Assembly: GCF_041080655.1 (NCBI RefSeq) | Contig: NZ_CP163525.1 | Span: 6,820,001 to 6,884,000, forward strand | DNA from: Streptomyces sp. CG4 | GTDB taxonomy: Bacteria > Actinomycetota > Actinomycetes > Streptomycetales > Streptomycetaceae | Direction: 5' to 3' | Length of the DNA: 64,000 nt | In this document: piece by piece, positions 24,230 to 33,293 of the stretch | Layout: each line of letters starts with the position of its first letter | How positions within the stretch are numbered: position 1 is the stretch's first letter | Notes under the pieces: generated by a model | The model's database searches: none | The model's input: only the letters and a program-made list of their open reading frames with translations | Told to the model about the DNA's origin: nothing | Translations under genes and position numbers: made by a program

Positions 24230-25117
24230 CTAAGCCCGAGCCACCTCGGGCTCAGGTTCAGGCTCGGCCGTCGCCCCCCACCGCCGCACGACCCGAGGCA
24301 GCGCATACGGCACGGCCCCGTACCACGCCCGCGCCACCGTGAACCCGAACGCCAGGCACAGCACACCCCCCACCGCGTCCAGCCAGAAGTGGTTGGCGGT
24401 GGCAACGATCACCAGCAGGGTGGCCGTCGGATACAGCAGCCCCAGCACCCGCGCCCACGGCACCGACGCCAGCGCGAAGATCGTCAGCCCGCACCACAGC
24501 GACCAGCCGATGTGCATCGACGGCATCGCCGCGTACTGGTTCGACATGTGCTTCAGATCGCCGGAGGCCATCGAGCCCCAGGTGTGGTGCACCACCACCG
24601 TGTCCACGAACTGCCCGTCGCGCATCAGCCGGGGCGGAGCCAGCGGAAACAGGTAGTAACCGAGCAGGGCCACACCCGTCGTCGCGAACAGCACCAGCCG
24701 GGCCGCCGCATAGCGGCCGGGATGCCATCGGTACAGCCACACCAGGACACCGATCGTGACGATGAAGTGCAGTGTGGCGTAGTAGTAGTTCATCCCGATG
24801 ATCAACCAAGTCACCGAGTTCAGCGCGTGGTTGACCGACTGCTCGACGGCGATGCCCAGATGGTGCTCGGCCCGCCAGATCCAGTCCGCGTTGCGCAGCG
24901 CCTCGGCCTTCTGCTCCGGGACCGCGTTGCGGATCAGCGAGTACGTCCAGTAACTCACCGCGATCAGAAGGATCTCGAACCACAGCCGGGGCCGCCGCGG
25001 AGACCGCAGCCGGCCCAGCACACCCGGCAGCCCCCCTGGGCCACGCTCATCCGTGACGGGCCGCGGAACGGCCACTTCCTCGCGACCTTCCAGCTCTGTC
25101 ACGGACGAGTCACTCAT
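24230..25117 (-). CDS. PAP2-family membrane protein (Aur1/Ipt1-like inositolphosphotransferase type)
   Basis: A 295-residue integral membrane protein with about six helices. It carries GYYLFPLAPPRLMRDGQFVDT, YAAMPSMHIGWSLW (PAP2 motif with catalytic His) and ANHFWLDAVGG (second catalytic His region), the pattern of the PAP2_3 group that includes inositol-phosphoceramide synthase-like enzymes. In Streptomyces such proteins may transfer phospho-groups in phosphatidylinositol or glycolipid metabolism. The ATG at 25117 (MSDSSVTE) is chosen; an in-frame GTG two codons earlier is also possible. It lies next to malR with no visible link. Confidence 0.85.
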   Translation of the reverse strand: MSDSSVTELEGREEVAVPRPVTDERGPGGLPGVLGRLRSPRRPRLWFEILLIAVSYWTYSLIRNAVPEQKAEALRNADWIWRAEHHLGIAVEQSVNHALNSVTWLIIGMNYYYATLHFIVTIGVLVWLYRWHPGRYAAARLVLFATTGVALLGYYLFPLAPPRLMRDGQFVDTVVVHHTWGSMASGDLKHMSNQYAAMPSMHIGWSLWCGLTIFALASVPWARVLGLLYPTATLLVIVATANHFWLDAVGGVLCLAFGFTVARAWYGAVPYALPRVVRRWGATAEPEPEPEVARA

Positions 25118-25185
25118 AGGCACAGAGTCTGCCAGAAAAGCCTTCCTCGCCAGATCATCCCAAGGTTGGGTCCGCCCCGCACGTT

Positions 25186-26220
25186 CTACGACGTACGAAC
25201 GACATTCGGTGCCGAAGCGGTCGAACCGCGCACCACCAGCTCCGGCATGAACACGAACTCACTGTGCGGCGCGGGCGTCCCGCCGATCTCCTCCAGCAGC
25301 GTACGCACCGCGGCCTGCCCCATCGCCGGCACCGGCTTGCGGACGGTGGTCAGCGGCGGATCGGTGAAGGCGATCAGCGGGGAGTCGTCGAAGCCGACCA
25401 CCGACACGTCCCGCGGCACCTCCAGCCCCCGCTGCCGGGCTGCCCTTATCGCCCCGAGCGCCATCATGTCGCTGGCGCACACCACGGCCGTACAGTTCCG
25501 CTCGATCAGCGCCGTGGCCGCCGCCTGGCCGCCCTCCAGCGTGTACAGCGAGTGCTGGATCAGCTCGGTCTCGATCACCTCGGCGGCGAGCCCCAGCAGC
25601 TCCTGCATCGCCCGCACGAAACCCTCGATCTTGCGCTGCACCGGCACGAACCGCTTCGGCCCGAGCGCGAGCCCGATCCGGGTGTGCCCCAGCGACACCA
25701 GATGGGTCACCGCGAGCGTCATCGCGGCCCGGTCGTCGGGGGAGATGAACGGCGCCTGCACCTTCGGCGAGAAACCGTCCACCAGCACGAACGGCACGCC
25801 CTGCGCCCGCAGCCGCTCATAGCGCTGCATGTCGGCGGTGGTGTCCGCGTGCAGCCCGGAGACATAGATGATCCCGGCGACCCCGCGGTCCACGAGCATC
25901 TCGGTCAGCTCGTCCTCGGTCGACCCGCCCGGCGTCTGCGTGGCGAGCACCGGCGTATAGCCCTGGCGGGTCAGCGCCTGGCCGATGACCTGGGCCAACG
26001 CCGGGAATATCGGGTTCTCCAGCTCCGGCGTGATCAGCCCGACCAGTCCCTCGCTGCGCTGCCGCAGCCGGACCGGGCGCTCGTAGCCGAGGACGTCCAG
26101 CGCGGCCAGCACGGACTGACGGGTGGTGGCGGCGACGCCCGGCTTCCCGTTGAGGACCCGGCTGACGGTCGCTTCGCTCACCCCCGCCTGCGCAGCGATG
26201 TCGGCAAGCCGTGTGGTCAC
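25186..26220 (-). CDS. malR: LacI-family maltose/maltodextrin regulator MalR
   Basis: A 344-residue LacI/GalR repressor. The N-terminal DNA-binding helix set reads RLADIAAQAGVSEATVSRVLNG, followed by the hinge and a sugar-binding domain (LVGLITPELENPIF, VSVVGFDDSPLIAFTDPPLTTV). Divergent from malEFG, it is the expected repressor of maltodextrin uptake and amylase genes, lifted by maltooligosaccharides. The GTG at 26220 gives the usual family length but has no ribosome site; an ATG at 26313 with AGGGAG upstream would add 31 low-complexity residues. Putative operators in the malR-malE gap suit divergent control. Confidence 0.93.
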   Translation of the reverse strand: MTTRLADIAAQAGVSEATVSRVLNGKPGVAATTRQSVLAALDVLGYERPVRLRQRSEGLVGLITPELENPIFPALAQVIGQALTRQGYTPVLATQTPGGSTEDELTEMLVDRGVAGIIYVSGLHADTTADMQRYERLRAQGVPFVLVDGFSPKVQAPFISPDDRAAMTLAVTHLVSLGHTRIGLALGPKRFVPVQRKIEGFVRAMQELLGLAAEVIETELIQHSLYTLEGGQAAATALIERNCTAVVCASDMMALGAIRAARQRGLEVPRDVSVVGFDDSPLIAFTDPPLTTVRKPVPAMGQAAVRTLLEEIGGTPAPHSEFVFMPELVVRGSTASAPNVVRTS

Positions 26221-26343
26221 GGCACTGGACTGTACCGGTCGTATGACGCCTTGCACACCGGCCGAACGCCGGGCCCGGCCGGCCGGGCGGCCCGCCGTGG
26301 GTTGCTGCCTCATCGCGCTCCCTCGAAAATCTGGTGGCAAGAG

Positions 26344-26468
26344 CTTGCAGAGTCTTGCACAAGTGCCGTCCGTACCGCCCCATCGGCTTCAATGCGCGGT
26401 TGCGCGGGGGTCGATGACGGGTCACGGCGGGGTAACCATCGTGTTCCCTTGCACTTTTTTTCTGCAAG
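26344..26468. promoter_or_regulatory. Predicted MalR operators in the malR-malE intergenic region
   Basis: Two direct half-sites CTTGCAG (26344-26350) and CTTGCAC (26354-26360) lie 10 bp apart near malR. An inverted repeat CTTGCA-N9-TGCAAG (26448-26468) lies 135 bases before the malE start. Their shared CTTGCA word and position between malR and malE make MalR the likely ligand. Confidence 0.65.
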
Positions 26469-26602
26469 GTCTTTCGGAACGCTTACATCGCTGTTACGTT
26501 CCCTGTCGCCCGGCCGCCGCAACGGCGCAGTCGGCAAGACCGCGGGGACGGTGGACGGGACCGCCCCTGCCTCACTCGGGCTTAACCCCTCAAGGAGAAC
26601 TC

Positions 26603-27877
26603 ATGCGGCGTGGCATAGCGGCCTCCGCGCTGGTGGCGTCCCTCGCCCTGGCGGCGACGGCCTGCGGCGGCGGGACCAGCGACAGCGGCAAGTCGGACGG
26701 ACCGGTCACCCTCACCTGGTGGGACACCTCCAACGGCACGAATGAGGCGCCGACGTACCAGGCCCTGGTCAAGCAGTTCGAGGCCGCCAACAAGAACATC
26801 AAGGTCAACTACGTCGACGTGCCCTTCGACCAGGCGCAGAACAAGTTCGACACCGCGGCCGGCTCCAAGGGCGCCCCGGACATCCTGCGCTCCGAGGTCG
26901 GCTGGACCCCGGCCTTCGCGAAGAAGGGCTACTTCCTGCCGCTGGACGGCACCGAGGCCCTCGCCGACCAGGCCAAGTTCCAGCCCAACCTGATCAAGCA
27001 GGCCCAGTACCAGGGCAAGACCTACGGTGTCCCGCTGGTCACCGACACTCTCGCCCTCGTCTACAACAAGGCCCTCTTCAAGAAGGCCGGCATCACCGAC
27101 GCCCCCAAGACCTGGGACGAGCTGAAGTCGGATGCCGCCAAGGTCAAGGACAAGACCGGCGCCGACGGCTACTGGGGCTCCACCCAGGCCTACTACGCCC
27201 AGAGCTTCCTCTACGGCGAGGGCACCGACACCGTCGACGCCACCGCCAAGAAGATCACCGTCGACTCGGCCGCCGCCAAGAAGGCCTACGGCACCTGGCT
27301 GAGCACCTTCTCCGGCAAGGGCCTGCACAAGGCCGACACCACCGCCGACGCCTACGCCCACATCCAGGACGCGTTCGTCAACGGCAAGGTCGCCGCGATC
27401 GTCCAGGGACCCTGGGAGATCACGAACATCTACAAGGGCAGCGCCTTCAAGGACAAGTCCAACCTCGGCATCGCCGTCGTCCCGGCCGGTTCCAGCGGCA
27501 AGGCGGGCGCCCCGACCGGCGGCCACAACCTGTCCGTCTACGCCGGCTCCGACAAGGCCCACCAGGACGCGGCCCTGAAGTTCCTGAAGTTCATGACCTC
27601 GGCGACCTCCCAGGAGACCATCGCCCTGAAGAACTCCACCCTGCCCACCCGCTCCGACGCCTACACCGCGAAGGTCACGGCCGACCCCGGCATCGCCGGC
27701 TTCCAGGGCGTCCTCGGCGCCGCCCAGCCCCGCCCGGCCCTGCCCGAGTACAGCTCCCTGTGGGGTCCGCTGGACATCGAGCTGCCCAAGGTCGCCGGCG
27801 GCAAGGAGTCCCTCGACCAGGGTCTGAGCAACGCCGAGGTGGCCATCGCCAAGCTGGTCCCCGACTTCAGCAAGTGA
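26603..27877 (+). CDS. malE: Maltose/maltodextrin ABC transporter, substrate-binding lipoprotein
   Basis: A 424-residue extracytoplasmic solute-binding protein. A lipoprotein signal ends at Cys21 (LAATAC). The mature part has the family-1 fold signatures VTLTWWDTSNG, NKALFKKAGITDAPKTWDELKSDA, NGKVAAIVQGPWEI and KAGAPTGGHNLSVYAGSDK. It delivers maltose/maltodextrins to MalFG. AAGGAG sits eight bases before the ATG. It is the first gene of malEFG, under MalR-type operators, with a large hairpin between it and malF. No ATPase gene is present; in Streptomyces the shared ATPase MsiK, encoded elsewhere, energises this importer. Confidence 0.95.
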   Translation: MRRGIAASALVASLALAATACGGGTSDSGKSDGPVTLTWWDTSNGTNEAPTYQALVKQFEAANKNIKVNYVDVPFDQAQNKFDTAAGSKGAPDILRSEVGWTPAFAKKGYFLPLDGTEALADQAKFQPNLIKQAQYQGKTYGVPLVTDTLALVYNKALFKKAGITDAPKTWDELKSDAAKVKDKTGADGYWGSTQAYYAQSFLYGEGTDTVDATAKKITVDSAAAKKAYGTWLSTFSGKGLHKADTTADAYAHIQDAFVNGKVAAIVQGPWEITNIYKGSAFKDKSNLGIAVVPAGSSGKAGAPTGGHNLSVYAGSDKAHQDAALKFLKFMTSATSQETIALKNSTLPTRSDAYTAKVTADPGIAGFQGVLGAAQPRPALPEYSSLWGPLDIELPKVAGGKESLDQGLSNAEVAIAKLVPDFSK

Positions 27878-27883
27878 GCCCGC

Positions 27884-27928
27884 GTGGCCGTCGGATCCTC
27901 TCTGAGGGGGGAAGGATCCGACGGCCAC
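27884..27928 (+). other. Intercistronic malE-malF hairpin (mRNA stability/attenuation element)
   Basis: A perfect 15-bp inverted repeat (27884-27898 and 27914-27928, 15-nt loop) starts seven bases after malE and ends 46 bases before malF. Such a stem can protect the upstream malE message and reduce read-through, giving an excess of binding protein over permease. Confidence 0.75.
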
Positions 27929-27974
27929 CGGCCTGTGCCCAGGCCCGCCCCCTGAACCTCCGAAGGTGTCGAAC

Positions 27975-28979
27975 ATGACAGTCGCCATCGACCGCGCCAC
28001 CGGCAACCGCCGCGGTGACCGCGCGCCGCGGCCCGGCCTGGGCCAGCGCATCAGACACGGACTCCAGAAGCACTGGTACGCCTACGCGATGATCGCGCCG
28101 GTCGTCATCGTGCTCGGCGTCATCGTCGGCTACCCGCTGCTGCGCGGTTTCTATCTGACCCTCACCGACGCCAACAGCCTCAACTCGGCGCGCACGATCG
28201 GCGTCAACCACATCGACGCCACGTACAAGTTCATCGGGATCGGCAACTACAAGGACATCCTGTTCGGCCCGCTGTCCTACGACCGGTTCTGGTCGCACTT
28301 CCTGTGGACCGTCTTCTGGACGGCCGCCTGCGTGGCCCTGCACTACACCATCGGCCTGGGCCTCGCGCTCATGCTCAACCAGAAGGTGCGCGGCCGCACC
28401 TTCTACCGCCTGCTGCTGGTCCTGCCCTGGGCCGTGCCGACCTTCGTCACCGTCTTCTCCTGGCGGATCATGCTCGCCGACTCCGGCGCGCTCAACCAGT
28501 TCCTCGGCGCGCTCCACCTGCCCCAGCCGCAGTGGCTGGAGGACACCTTCTGGCAGCGATCCGCCGCGATCATGGTCAACACCTGGTGCGGTGTGCCGTT
28601 CATGATGCTCTCGCTGCTCGGCGGCCTGCAGTCCATCGACTCCACCCTCTACGAGGCCGCGGAGATGGACGGCGCCAGCGCCTGGCAGCAGTTCCGGCAC
28701 GTCACCCTGCCCGGCCTGCGCTCGGTCAGCTCCACCGTCGTCCTGCTTGGCATCATCTGGACCTTCAACCAGTTCGCCATCATCTTCCTGCTGTTCGGCC
28801 CCACCGGTGCGCCCGACGCCCAGATCCTCGTCACCTGGGCCTACTACCTGGGCTTCGGACAGCAGCCGCGTGACTTCGCCCAGTCCGCCGCGTACGGCGT
28901 CCTGCTGCTGTCGATCCTGACCGTCTTCACCTCCTTCTACTTCCGCTGGCTGAAGCGCAATGACCAGCTCGCCGTCTGA
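27975..28979 (+). CDS. malF: Maltodextrin ABC transporter permease MalF
   Basis: A 334-residue inner-membrane permease with about six helices. The first helix is AYAMIAPVVIVLGVIVGYPLL. The EAA loop that contacts the ATPase reads YEAAEMDGASAWQQFRHVTLPGL, the consensus for binding-protein-dependent sugar permeases. It pairs with MalG to form the membrane channel of the maltodextrin importer. The ATG at 27975 (MTVAID) has GAAGG upstream. It follows malE after a hairpin and runs into malG 19 bases later. Confidence 0.94.
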   Translation: MTVAIDRATGNRRGDRAPRPGLGQRIRHGLQKHWYAYAMIAPVVIVLGVIVGYPLLRGFYLTLTDANSLNSARTIGVNHIDATYKFIGIGNYKDILFGPLSYDRFWSHFLWTVFWTAACVALHYTIGLGLALMLNQKVRGRTFYRLLLVLPWAVPTFVTVFSWRIMLADSGALNQFLGALHLPQPQWLEDTFWQRSAAIMVNTWCGVPFMMLSLLGGLQSIDSTLYEAAEMDGASAWQQFRHVTLPGLRSVSSTVVLLGIIWTFNQFAIIFLLFGPTGAPDAQILVTWAYYLGFGQQPRDFAQSAAYGVLLLSILTVFTSFYFRWLKRNDQLAV

Positions 28980-28998
28980 CGCCGCAGGAGCCGCCGCC

Positions 28999-29910
28999 AT
29001 GAGCACCACGACCCTTGAGAAGACCGGCACCGGGCCCGCCCCCGCCCCCACCGCCGAGCCCCGCCGCCGCACCCGCCGGCGCGGCGAACGCGGCCCGCTC
29101 GGCGCCACCCTGCTGCACGGCGGCCTCGCCCTCGCGAGCCTCATCGCGCTGGCCCCGGTGGCCTGGCTGATCTTCCTGTCCCTCGGCCCGGACAAGGACG
29201 ACTACCTGCACCCCGGCAAGATCCTGGGCAAGCTCACCTTCTCCAACTACGGCTTCGTGCTGCAGCACACCGCCTTCTTCGACTGGTTCAAGTCGACGAT
29301 GATCGTGGCCCTCGGCACCACCCTCATCGGTGTCTTCGTCGCGGCCACCACCGGCTACGCCGTCTCGCGCATGCGCTTTCCCGGCTACAAGTCGCTGATG
29401 TGGGTCCTCCTGCTCACCCAGGCCTTCCCGATCGCCATCCTGATCGTGCCGATGTACGAGATCTTCAGCGAGCTCGACCTCATCGACACCTACTGGTCGC
29501 TGATCGTCATCAACTGCACCACGGCCGTGCCGTACAGCGCCTGGCTGCTCAAGGGGTACTTCGACACCATCCCCTTCGAGATAGACGAGGCGGGTCGGGT
29601 GGACGGACTGACCCCCTTCGGCACCTTCTTCCGGCTGATCCTGCCGCTGGCCCGCCCGGGCCTGGCCGTGGCCGCCTTCTACAACTTCATCACCGCGGTC
29701 GGCGAGGTCGCCTTCGCGACGACCTTCATGCTGGACGACTCGAAGTACACCTTCGCCGTCGGTCTGCAGACCTTCGTCAGCGAGCACGACGCCCAGTGGA
29801 ACTACATGGCCGCCACCGCGGTGCTGATCGCGATACCCGTGTCGGTGTTCTTCTACCTCGTGCAGAAGAACCTCGTCACCGGCCTGACCGCGGGCGGCAC
29901 GAAGGGCTGA
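28999..29910 (+). CDS. malG: Maltodextrin ABC transporter permease MalG
   Basis: A 303-residue permease partner of MalF with about six helices and the EAA motif DEAGRVDGLTPFGTFFRLILPLARPG. A Pro/Arg-rich cytoplasmic N-terminus (about 35 residues) precedes the first helix. I chose the ATG at 28999 because GCAGGAGCC precedes it; an ATG at 28960 would overlap the end of malF. Downstream, hairpin-forming sequence (CCCGCGCG with CGCGCGGG at 29933-29953, and a second imperfect stem at about 29955-29998) separates malG from the glucosidase gene. Confidence 0.94.
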   Translation: MSTTTLEKTGTGPAPAPTAEPRRRTRRRGERGPLGATLLHGGLALASLIALAPVAWLIFLSLGPDKDDYLHPGKILGKLTFSNYGFVLQHTAFFDWFKSTMIVALGTTLIGVFVAATTGYAVSRMRFPGYKSLMWVLLLTQAFPIAILIVPMYEIFSELDLIDTYWSLIVINCTTAVPYSAWLLKGYFDTIPFEIDEAGRVDGLTPFGTFFRLILPLARPGLAVAAFYNFITAVGEVAFATTFMLDDSKYTFAVGLQTFVSEHDAQWNYMAATAVLIAIPVSVFFYLVQKNLVTGLTAGGTKG

Positions 29911-29932
29911 CGCCCGCATCGCAAGAGAGGCT

Positions 29933-29953
29933 CCCGCGCGAACTCCGCGCGGG
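29933..29953 (+). terminator. Hairpin between malG and the alpha-glucosidase gene
   Basis: Eight-bp GC arms (29933-29940 and 29946-29953) around a 5-nt loop, followed by a larger imperfect stem to about 29998. It may be a partial terminator at the end of malEFG. Confidence 0.5.
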
Positions 29954-30077
29954 TAGGCGGCCGTGGTATCCATCCGACCCCGCTGACACCGCGGCCGCCT
30001 CGCACACCCCCGGTCCCCGGCATCCACCGCCGTACCCACGCGCCCATGCCCGAATTCCCTTACGCATCAAGGACGCC

Positions 30078-31763
30078 ATGAGCCAGCAGCACCCTGCCGC
30101 ACCGGCCCCCCACTCCGCCACAGCCGCCGTAGCCGACCGCCGCCGCGACTGGTGGCGGGACGCGGTCATCTACCAGGTCTATCCGCGCAGCTTCGCCGAC
30201 AGCAACGGCGACGGCATGGGCGACCTGGAAGGCGTTCGCTCCCGCCTGCCCTACCTGCGCGACCTCGGCGTCGACGCCGTGTGGCTCAGCCCCTTCTACG
30301 CCTCCCCGCAGGCCGACGCCGGCTACGACGTCGCCGACTACCGCGCCGTCGACCCGATGTTCGGCAACCTGCTGGACGCCGACGCGCTGATCCGCGACGC
30401 CCACGACCACGGCCTGCGCGTCATCGTCGACCTGGTGCCCAACCACTCCTCCGACCAGCACGAGTGGTTCAAGCGCGCCCTCGCCGAGGGCCCCGGCTCC
30501 CCGCTGCGCGAGCGCTACCACTTCCGCCCCGGCAAGGGGAAGAACGGCGAACTGCCGCCCAACGACTGGGAGTCCATCTTCGGCGGCCCCGCCTGGACGC
30601 GCGTCACGGAGCCCGATGGCTCGGCCGGAGAGTGGTACCTGCACCTCTTCGCGCCCGAGCAGCCCGACTTCAACTGGGAACACCCGGCCGTGGGCGACGA
30701 GTTCCGCTCGATCCTGCGCTTCTGGCTGGACATGGGCGTGGACGGCTTCCGCATCGACGTGGCCCACGGCCTGGTGAAGGCCGACGGCCTGCCCGACCTC
30801 GGCTCGCACGAGCAGCTCAAACTGCTGGGCAACGATGTCATGCCGTTCTTCGACCAGGACGGCGTCCACGCGATCTACCGCCAGTGGCGCGGGATCCTCG
30901 ACGAGTACGCGGGTGAGCGCATCTTCGTGGCGGAGGCCTGGACCCCGACCGTCGAGCGCACCGCCCACTACGTCCGCCCGGACGAACTCCACCAGGCCTT
31001 CAACTTCCAGTACCTGTCGACGGAATGGGACGCGAAGGAACTCCGTACGGTCATCGACCGCACCCTGGAGGCGATGCGCCCGGTAGGCGCCCCGGCCACC
31101 TGGGTCCTCTCCAACCACGACGTCACCCGCCACGCCACCCGCTTCGCCAACCCGCCCGGCCTGGGCACCCAGATCCGCACGGCCGGCGACCGCGACCTGG
31201 GCCTGCGCAGGGCGCGGGCGGCCACCCTCCTCATGCTCGCGCTGCCCGGCTCGGCCTACATCTACCAGGGCGAGGAACTGGGCCTCCCGGACGTGGTGGA
31301 CCTCCCCGACGAGGTGCGTCAGGACCCGGCGTACTTCCGCGGCGCCGGCCAGGACGGCTTCCGCGACGGCTGCCGCGTCCCGATCCCCTGGACCCGTACG
31401 GGCTCCTCGTACGGGTTCGGCACCGGCGGCAGCTGGCTCCCGCAGCCGGAGAGCTGGTCCGAACTGAGCGTGGAGGCCCAGACCGGCGCCCCCGGCTCGA
31501 CCCTGGAGCTGTACCGCACGGCCCTGACCACCCGCCGAACCCACCCCGGCCTCGGCGCCGGCGACACCGTGCAGTGGCTGCGCGCCCCCGAGGGCGTCCT
31601 GGCCTTCCGGCGCGGCGAGTTCGTGTGCGTGGCGAACACCACGGGGGAGCCGGTGACGACCCCGGCGTACGGCCGCGTCCTGCTGGCGAGCGGTGAGGTG
31701 ACCGAGGCCGACGGCGAGACGAAGGTGCCGGCCGACACGACGGTGTGGTTCACCACGAGCTGA
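30078..31763 (+). CDS. aglA: Cytoplasmic alpha-glucosidase, GH13 family
   Basis: A 561-residue GH13 enzyme with no signal peptide. The conserved regions are clear: I (DLVPNHSS), II (GFRIDVAHG, nucleophile Asp227), III (IFVAEAWTP, acid/base Glu286) and IV (VLSNHDVTRH, Asp348). Close similarity to oligo-1,6-glucosidase/alpha-glucosidases (GDGMGDLEGVRSRLPYLRDLGVDAVWLSPFY) suggests it splits imported maltose and maltodextrins to glucose. AAGGA precedes the ATG. It lies 167 bases after malG, and I know the S. coelicolor counterpart as aglA. Its own terminator follows. Confidence 0.93.
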   Translation: MSQQHPAAPAPHSATAAVADRRRDWWRDAVIYQVYPRSFADSNGDGMGDLEGVRSRLPYLRDLGVDAVWLSPFYASPQADAGYDVADYRAVDPMFGNLLDADALIRDAHDHGLRVIVDLVPNHSSDQHEWFKRALAEGPGSPLRERYHFRPGKGKNGELPPNDWESIFGGPAWTRVTEPDGSAGEWYLHLFAPEQPDFNWEHPAVGDEFRSILRFWLDMGVDGFRIDVAHGLVKADGLPDLGSHEQLKLLGNDVMPFFDQDGVHAIYRQWRGILDEYAGERIFVAEAWTPTVERTAHYVRPDELHQAFNFQYLSTEWDAKELRTVIDRTLEAMRPVGAPATWVLSNHDVTRHATRFANPPGLGTQIRTAGDRDLGLRRARAATLLMLALPGSAYIYQGEELGLPDVVDLPDEVRQDPAYFRGAGQDGFRDGCRVPIPWTRTGSSYGFGTGGSWLPQPESWSELSVEAQTGAPGSTLELYRTALTTRRTHPGLGAGDTVQWLRAPEGVLAFRRGEFVCVANTTGEPVTTPAYGRVLLASGEVTEADGETKVPADTTVWFTTS

Positions 31764-31799
31764 CGACCCGTCCAGAAGTTTTTGCATCAACTTCACAAC

Positions 31800-31826
31800 G
31801 GCCCGCTGTCTTTCAGGCAGCGGGCC
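31800..31826 (+). terminator. Terminator of the alpha-glucosidase gene
   Basis: A 9-bp perfect stem (31800-31808 with 31818-31826) and a 9-nt loop followed by TTTA, 36 bases after the stop. Confidence 0.75.
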
Positions 31827-31850
31827 TTTAACATCTGCGTCACCGCAAGT

Positions 31851-31870
31851 TTGCTGAAATATTTCAGCAA
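31851..31870. promoter_or_regulatory. Perfect 20-bp palindrome, predicted MalR-type operator of the amylase gene
   Basis: TTGCTGAAATATTTCAGCAA, a perfect dyad, lies 49 bases before the alpha-amylase start in a locally AT-rich stretch and 24 bases after the upstream terminator. Its TTGC ends resemble the CTTGC half-sites of the malE and other amylase promoters. Confidence 0.75.
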
Positions 31871-31918
31871 GCGCCTTCAGCGGGCTCCCCAAGCCTTCAA
31901 CGTCGAAGGAACCCCCAC

Positions 31919-33292
31919 ATGGCACGCAGAACCCTCTCCGGGGCGGTCGCCCTCACGGCCGCCGTCCTTGTCATGACCCCAACCACCGCGGATGCCTCGC
32001 CACCCGGGCCCAAGGACGTCACCGCCGTCCTCTTCGAGTGGAACTACGCCTCGGTGGCCCGCGAGTGCACCAGCACCCTCGGCCCCGCGGGCTACGGCTA
32101 TGTCCAGGTCTCCCCGCCCGCCGAGCACATACAGGGCCCGCAGTGGTGGACCTCGTACCAGCCGGTGTCGTACAAGATCGCGGGCAGGCTCGGTGACCGC
32201 ACCGCCTTCAAGAACATGATCGACACCTGCCACGCGGCCGGCCTGAAGGTCGTCGTCGACACCGTCGTCAACCACATGTCCGCGGGCAGCGGCACCGGCA
32301 CCGGCGGCTCCACGTATACGAAGTACGACTACCCGGGCCTGTACTCGTACCCCGACTTCGACGACTGCACCTCCCCGGTCAGCAACTACCAGGACCGCTG
32401 GAACGTCCAGCACTGCGAACTCGTCGGCCTGGCCGACCTGGACACCGGCGAGGAGCACGTCCGCAAGACGATCGCCGGCTACATGAACGACCTGCTGTCG
32501 CTGGGCGCGGACGGCTTCCGCATCGACGCGGCCAAGCACATCCCGGCGGAGGACCTGGCCAACATCAAGAGCCGCCTGACGAACCCTTCCGTCTACTGGA
32601 AGCAGGAGGTCATCTACGGCGCGAACGAGGCCGTCCAGCCCTCCGAGTACACCGGCAACGGAGACGTCCAGGAGTTCCGCTACGCCTACGACCTCAAGCG
32701 CGTCTTCAACAGCGAGAAGCTGGCCTACCTCACCAACTTCGGCGAGGGCTGGGGCTATCTGAAGAGCTCGGTCGCGGGTGTCTTCGTCGACAACCACGAC
32801 ACCGAACGCAACGGCAGCACCCTGAACTACAAGGACGGCGCCAACTACACCCTGGCCAACGTCTTCATGCTCGCCTGGCCCTACGGCGCGCCCGACATCA
32901 ACTCCGGCTACGAATGGTCCGACGCGGACGCCGGTCCGCCCGACAACGGCCAGGTGAGCGCCTGCTGGCAGAACGGCTGGAAGTGCCAGCACGCCTGGCC
33001 GGAGATCAAGTCCATGGTCGCCTTCCGCAACACGACCCACGGCCAGGCCGTCTCGAACTGGTGGGACAACGGGAACAACGCGATCGCCTTCGGGCGGGGC
33101 GACAAGGGCTACGTGGCGATCAACCACGAGACCGGCAGCCTGACCAGGACCTATCAGACGTCGCTGTCCGCCGGCACGTACTGCGACGTCCAGAACGGCA
33201 CGACGGTGACGGTGAACTCCAGTGGGCAGTTCACCGCCACCTTGGGTGCCAACACGGCACTGGCGATCTATTCGGGGAAGTCCGGCTGCTGA
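31919..33292 (+). CDS. aml: Secreted alpha-amylase (GH13)
   Basis: A 457-residue exported endo-amylase, the typical size of Streptomyces alpha-amylases without a starch-binding domain. The signal peptide covers about residues 1-26. GH13 regions: DTVVNHM (I), GFRIDAAKH with nucleophile Asp203 (II), WKQEVI with Glu230 (III), FVDNHD with Asp294 (IV). It hydrolyses starch outside the cell, feeding malEFG. GAAGGA precedes the ATG, and a 20-bp operator-like palindrome lies just upstream. Its stop is one base from that of the convergent amylase gene, so no terminator fits between. Confidence 0.94.
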   Translation: MARRTLSGAVALTAAVLVMTPTTADASPPGPKDVTAVLFEWNYASVARECTSTLGPAGYGYVQVSPPAEHIQGPQWWTSYQPVSYKIAGRLGDRTAFKNMIDTCHAAGLKVVVDTVVNHMSAGSGTGTGGSTYTKYDYPGLYSYPDFDDCTSPVSNYQDRWNVQHCELVGLADLDTGEEHVRKTIAGYMNDLLSLGADGFRIDAAKHIPAEDLANIKSRLTNPSVYWKQEVIYGANEAVQPSEYTGNGDVQEFRYAYDLKRVFNSEKLAYLTNFGEGWGYLKSSVAGVFVDNHDTERNGSTLNYKDGANYTLANVFMLAWPYGAPDINSGYEWSDADAGPPDNGQVSACWQNGWKCQHAWPEIKSMVAFRNTTHGQAVSNWWDNGNNAIAFGRGDKGYVAINHETGSLTRTYQTSLSAGTYCDVQNGTTVTVNSSGQFTATLGANTALAIYSGKSGC

Positions 33293-33293
33293 G

